Shown piece after piece: positions 19,171-20,585 of a stretch of DNA of 20,585 nt. Origin of the DNA: Chromatiales bacterium (GTDB taxonomy: Bacteria; Pseudomonadota; Gammaproteobacteria; UBA6429); the NCBI GenBank assembly GCA_027076405.1, contig JALTJN010000205.1:1-20585 (forward strand). Direction: 5' to 3'. Positions within the stretch are counted from its first letter, which is position 1. Each line of letters starts with the position of its first letter. The position numbers and the translations under genes were made by a program. Under the pieces are notes generated by a model. The model had not been told where the DNA came from, searched no databases, and saw nothing but the letters and a program-made list of their open reading frames with translations.

Positions 19171-19243
19171 GCATAACAAGCGCATTCACTCTGATTCGTC
19201 ACTCGCTGCGCTCGCTCCTCTCCGGTGATGCTGGACGTTATGA
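19171..19243 (-). repeat. attC-like site 1 (most upstream; different type)
   Basis: Minus strand: TCATAAC (R'', 19243-19237), GCATCACCGG inner box, GC-rich centre (GAGGAGCGAGCGCAGCGAGTGACG), CAGAGTGAATGCGC, GTTATGC (R', 19177-19171). It pairs outer CATAAC/GTTATG and inner ATCAC/GTGAAT. Its length and inner boxes differ from attC 2-4, suggesting an origin from a different cassette family. Confidence 0.75.
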
Positions 19244-19570
19244 TAATTCGTGCTCTAAAATCTCATCTAAAACATCTTTCATGGCTTTTTCTGGAATATC
19301 AACAATTTGCCATATTTCGTCAAAAATCCAAACCTCACCCATTTCTACGCTTGCAGGCTCATCCGGCTCTACCTGCATACCGTAATCATCTCTCGATCCT
19401 CGACATGCTGGGATGAACTCAAAATCTACGATACAAGGAAACTCATAACCATTGATCTCGATTGTTGTTTCATAACCTGCGGGCTTTTGTCTAAAGATAT
19501 TATTTAAGCTACCCATCACATCATCATAAAGTTTATCAATCGCTTTCATTTGCCCTTCGATTTTATTCAT
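19238..19570 (-). CDS. Unknown small acidic protein of the first cassette (110 aa)
   Basis: The product begins MNKIEGQMKAIDKLYDDVMGSLNNIF (I use the second Met because GGGAA lies just before it; an ATG 12 bases upstream has no SD). The centre 'YEFPCIVDFEFIPACRGSRDDYGMQVEPDEPASVEM' is a pattern seen in many phage hypotheticals (Y-x-x-x-x-P-x-x-x-G-x-x-D-x-x-G-x-x-x-E-P-D-E-P-A). The last part 'KAMKDVLDEILEHELS' is helical. Its stop lies in attC 1. Because the core resembles a phage protein, this may be a resident phage gene behind which cassettes were inserted, or a phage gene that became a cassette. Confidence 0.7.
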   Translation of the reverse strand: MNKIEGQMKAIDKLYDDVMGSLNNIFRQKPAGYETTIEINGYEFPCIVDFEFIPACRGSRDDYGMQVEPDEPASVEMGEVWIFDEIWQIVDIPEKAMKDVLDEILEHELS

Positions 19571-19598
19571 TGCGTTTCCCATTCGTTTGTATGCTTTA

Positions 19599-19626
19599 AG
19601 TATATACGCCTAAAGTATAAATGCAA
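19599..19626 (-). promoter_or_regulatory. Sigma70-type promoter in front of the cassette array
   Basis: Minus strand TTGCAT (19626-19621) and TATACT (19604-19599) are separated by 16 bases, 50 bases upstream of the first cassette gene. A near-palindrome CTTTA...TAAAG (19616-19595) overlaps the -10 and start site and may be an operator. It would play the part of an integron Pc promoter, driving all cassettes and perhaps the Rad52 operon. Confidence 0.6.
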
Positions 19627-19634
19627 GTATTATT

Positions 19635-19928
19635 TCACTCTATTTTAAATTTATATCCGGCCATAATTGCAGATTTTAGCGTTTTAGCTATCCACTTGTA
19701 TTGCTCTTGCTTGTTTCCTGTTTTTAGATGAATATTGGCATGACACGACCCACGTAACGCCATTACATCAAGGTCGCTGGCTTTACCGCCCATTTTGCCA
19801 TCACCTACACCGATTAAATGATGAGGGATAATAGTGTCGTCATATATCCCACAATCAGAGCAAACGCCATCAGCCACCCATTTTAAATAGGCTTTATCAC
19901 GATACGGCTTTGATTTAAAAAAGCTCAT
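19635..19928 (-). CDS. Small HNH-type nuclease-like protein (97 aa)
   Basis: The 97-residue product has a Cys-x-x-Cys (23, 26; VCSDCG), 'IIPHHLIGVGDGKMGGKASDLDVMALRGSCHANIHLKTG' with His36-His37, Cys62-His63 and His67. This C-x-x-C ... H-H ... C-H-x-x-x-H layout matches the compact phage HNH/DUF968/Ref-like fold. It could nick or cut recombination intermediates. It follows the Mom-like gene and precedes the cassettes' promoter, with an unremarkable SD. Confidence 0.75.
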   Translation of the reverse strand: MSFFKSKPYRDKAYLKWVADGVCSDCGIYDDTIIPHHLIGVGDGKMGGKASDLDVMALRGSCHANIHLKTGNKQEQYKWIAKTLKSAIMAGYKFKIE

Positions 19929-19951
19929 TCTATTTCTACCCTATTCTAATT

Positions 19952-20530
19952 TTATAATTCATAAACATACGTAAACTTGCCAGCAGTTTTCTTATAAAAT
20001 GCGTCACCGCACTCTAAAGCATTTTTAATTCTTTTTGCAAACGGCTTCAACTCACCTTTATATTTTGTTCTTATAGTTTTATCGTGGTATCTTTTTCCTT
20101 TCCAAATAATAACCCTTACACCCTTAATCTCTCCAACCATTTCAAAGTTAGAGGCTTTATAAATTACCCCTTTATGCCCATATTCTTTATCAGCATAAGA
20201 AACAACAACCCCCTTTCTCCAATCTTTGGATAGCAGTTTTAATGCCTTCCCTATAAAATAACTTTCAGTATTTTTAGGTGTATCGTCTATACAACAAAGC
20301 CGCCTTAATTCTATTACATCGCTTTCATTATCTGAGAATCTTTTCCATTGGTTAGCCATTGCCATTCTACCAAAGAACATAGCACCTTTCATTTCTTCAC
20401 CATCAAATAGCGCATAACAGTAATCAGCTATACATCCATTTATTGATCCAGAATAATGGTTATTCTCTATAAACGCAGTTATATCTTTTCTCAAAACCCT
20501 CCTAACATCCCACCTACGAAGATTGCTCAT
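19952..20530 (-). CDS. Mom-family DNA adenine modification protein
   Basis: The 192-residue product contains the family blocks 'ENNHYSGSINGCIADYCYALFD', 'FGRMAMANQWKRF', 'VIELRRLCCIDDTPKNTESYFIGKALKLL', 'VVVSYADKEYGHKGVIYKASNFEMVGE' and a basic C-terminus. This is the GNAT-like fold of phage Mu Mom and homologues, which turn adenine into N6-carbamoylmethyl-adenine in phage DNA and so block many restriction enzymes. The start is ATG at 20530, overlapping the upstream stop (TGATG). Key positions: Asp114-Gly118 loop (ADKEYGH) and Arg77-Cys80. Chemistry in this phage is inferred from the family. Confidence 0.85.
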   Translation of the reverse strand: MSNLRRWDVRRVLRKDITAFIENNHYSGSINGCIADYCYALFDGEEMKGAMFFGRMAMANQWKRFSDNESDVIELRRLCCIDDTPKNTESYFIGKALKLLSKDWRKGVVVSYADKEYGHKGVIYKASNFEMVGEIKGVRVIIWKGKRYHDKTIRTKYKGELKPFAKRIKNALECGDAFYKKTAGKFTYVYEL

Positions 20531-20585
20531 CAAAAATACTCCAGATCTTCTTTTTTATCATATTCACATGGATCATCTAATATTC
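20530..20585 (-). CDS. C-terminal end of an upstream gene (partial)
   Basis: The last 17 codons (ILDDPCEYDKKEDLEYF then TGA) of a leftward reading frame entering at the window edge. Its TGA overlaps the Mom ATG (TGATG). The acidic end gives no hint of function. Confidence 0.5.
   Translation of the reverse strand, partial: ILDDPCEYDKKEDLEYF

Larger units (their letters stand above)
18043..19243 (-). mobile_element. Integron cassette array without integrase (CALIN-like), about 1.2 kb
   Basis: Four attC-like sites (18043-18101, 18385-18449, 18880-18939, 19171-19243) in the same orientation separate short modules: one 114-aa (or 110-aa) ORF, one 68-aa ORF, one 137-aa ORF and one module with an RNA but no ORF. 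Each of the three ORFs ends with TAA inside the R'' core of the attC that follows it. No tyrosine recombinase or attI is visible in the window. A CALIN inside a phage replication/recombination region implies that a host integron integrase inserted the cassettes in trans. I am confident about the repeats and their order, less so about mobility today. Confidence 0.75.

Overview
The window is a piece of a tailed double-stranded DNA phage (siphovirus-like) or prophage. Its host is probably a gammaproteobacterium, judging from AT-rich DNA, gammaproteobacterial-style SD and sigma70 signals, a NinB-like protein, a Mom-like protein and integron-type attC sites. Almost everything is read leftward (minus strand) in tightly overlapping genes. 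I see no integrase, lysis genes, repressor or DNA polymerase here, so temperate or virulent lifestyle cannot be decided.

In transcription order (high to low coordinates): a Mom-type adenine modification protein and a small HNH-type protein (19635-20530); a short array of integron-type gene cassettes (18043-19243); a recombination/replication-accessory operon starting with a Rad52-type annealing protein, then Gp157, an SSB-tailed protein and a VRR-NUC/HJR-like nuclease (15655-17906); a run of small Cys-rich, helix-turn-helix and unknown genes, a small exported protein and a NinB-like protein (13197-15658); further small regulatory or membrane genes (11791-13113); then the packaging and virion module: TerS, TerL, DUF4055 portal, Mu-F-like head protein, scaffold, major capsid, head-tail connectors, a repeat-rich fibre-like protein, tail terminator, tail tube and the start of a tail-chaperone-like gene (1-11725).

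One block breaks the leftward layout: three small rightward genes (6736-7379) sit between the Mu-F-like gene and the scaffold gene, like a moron, with an intergenic control region holding a strong leftward sigma70-type promoter, a palindrome at its start site and 14-bp direct repeats two helical turns apart.

The most striking part is 18043-19243. It contains four attC-like imperfect inverted repeats with paired outer cores (CATAAC/GTTATG type) and inner TTAAC/GTTAA-type boxes, all in one orientation. Three ORFs each end with a TAA stop lying inside the outer core of the following attC, as in integron cassettes. The last cassette has no credible ORF but encodes a structured RNA with textbook tRNA T-arm and D-loop sequences, an 8-bp acceptor-like stem, a possible pseudoknot and a U-tract. 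This looks like a CALIN (attC cluster lacking an integrase) inside a phage early region. Just downstream, the Rad52 leader (17931-18033) folds on paper into another cloverleaf-like element ending in ACCA. All family assignments are from reading the sequence; no database search was run.
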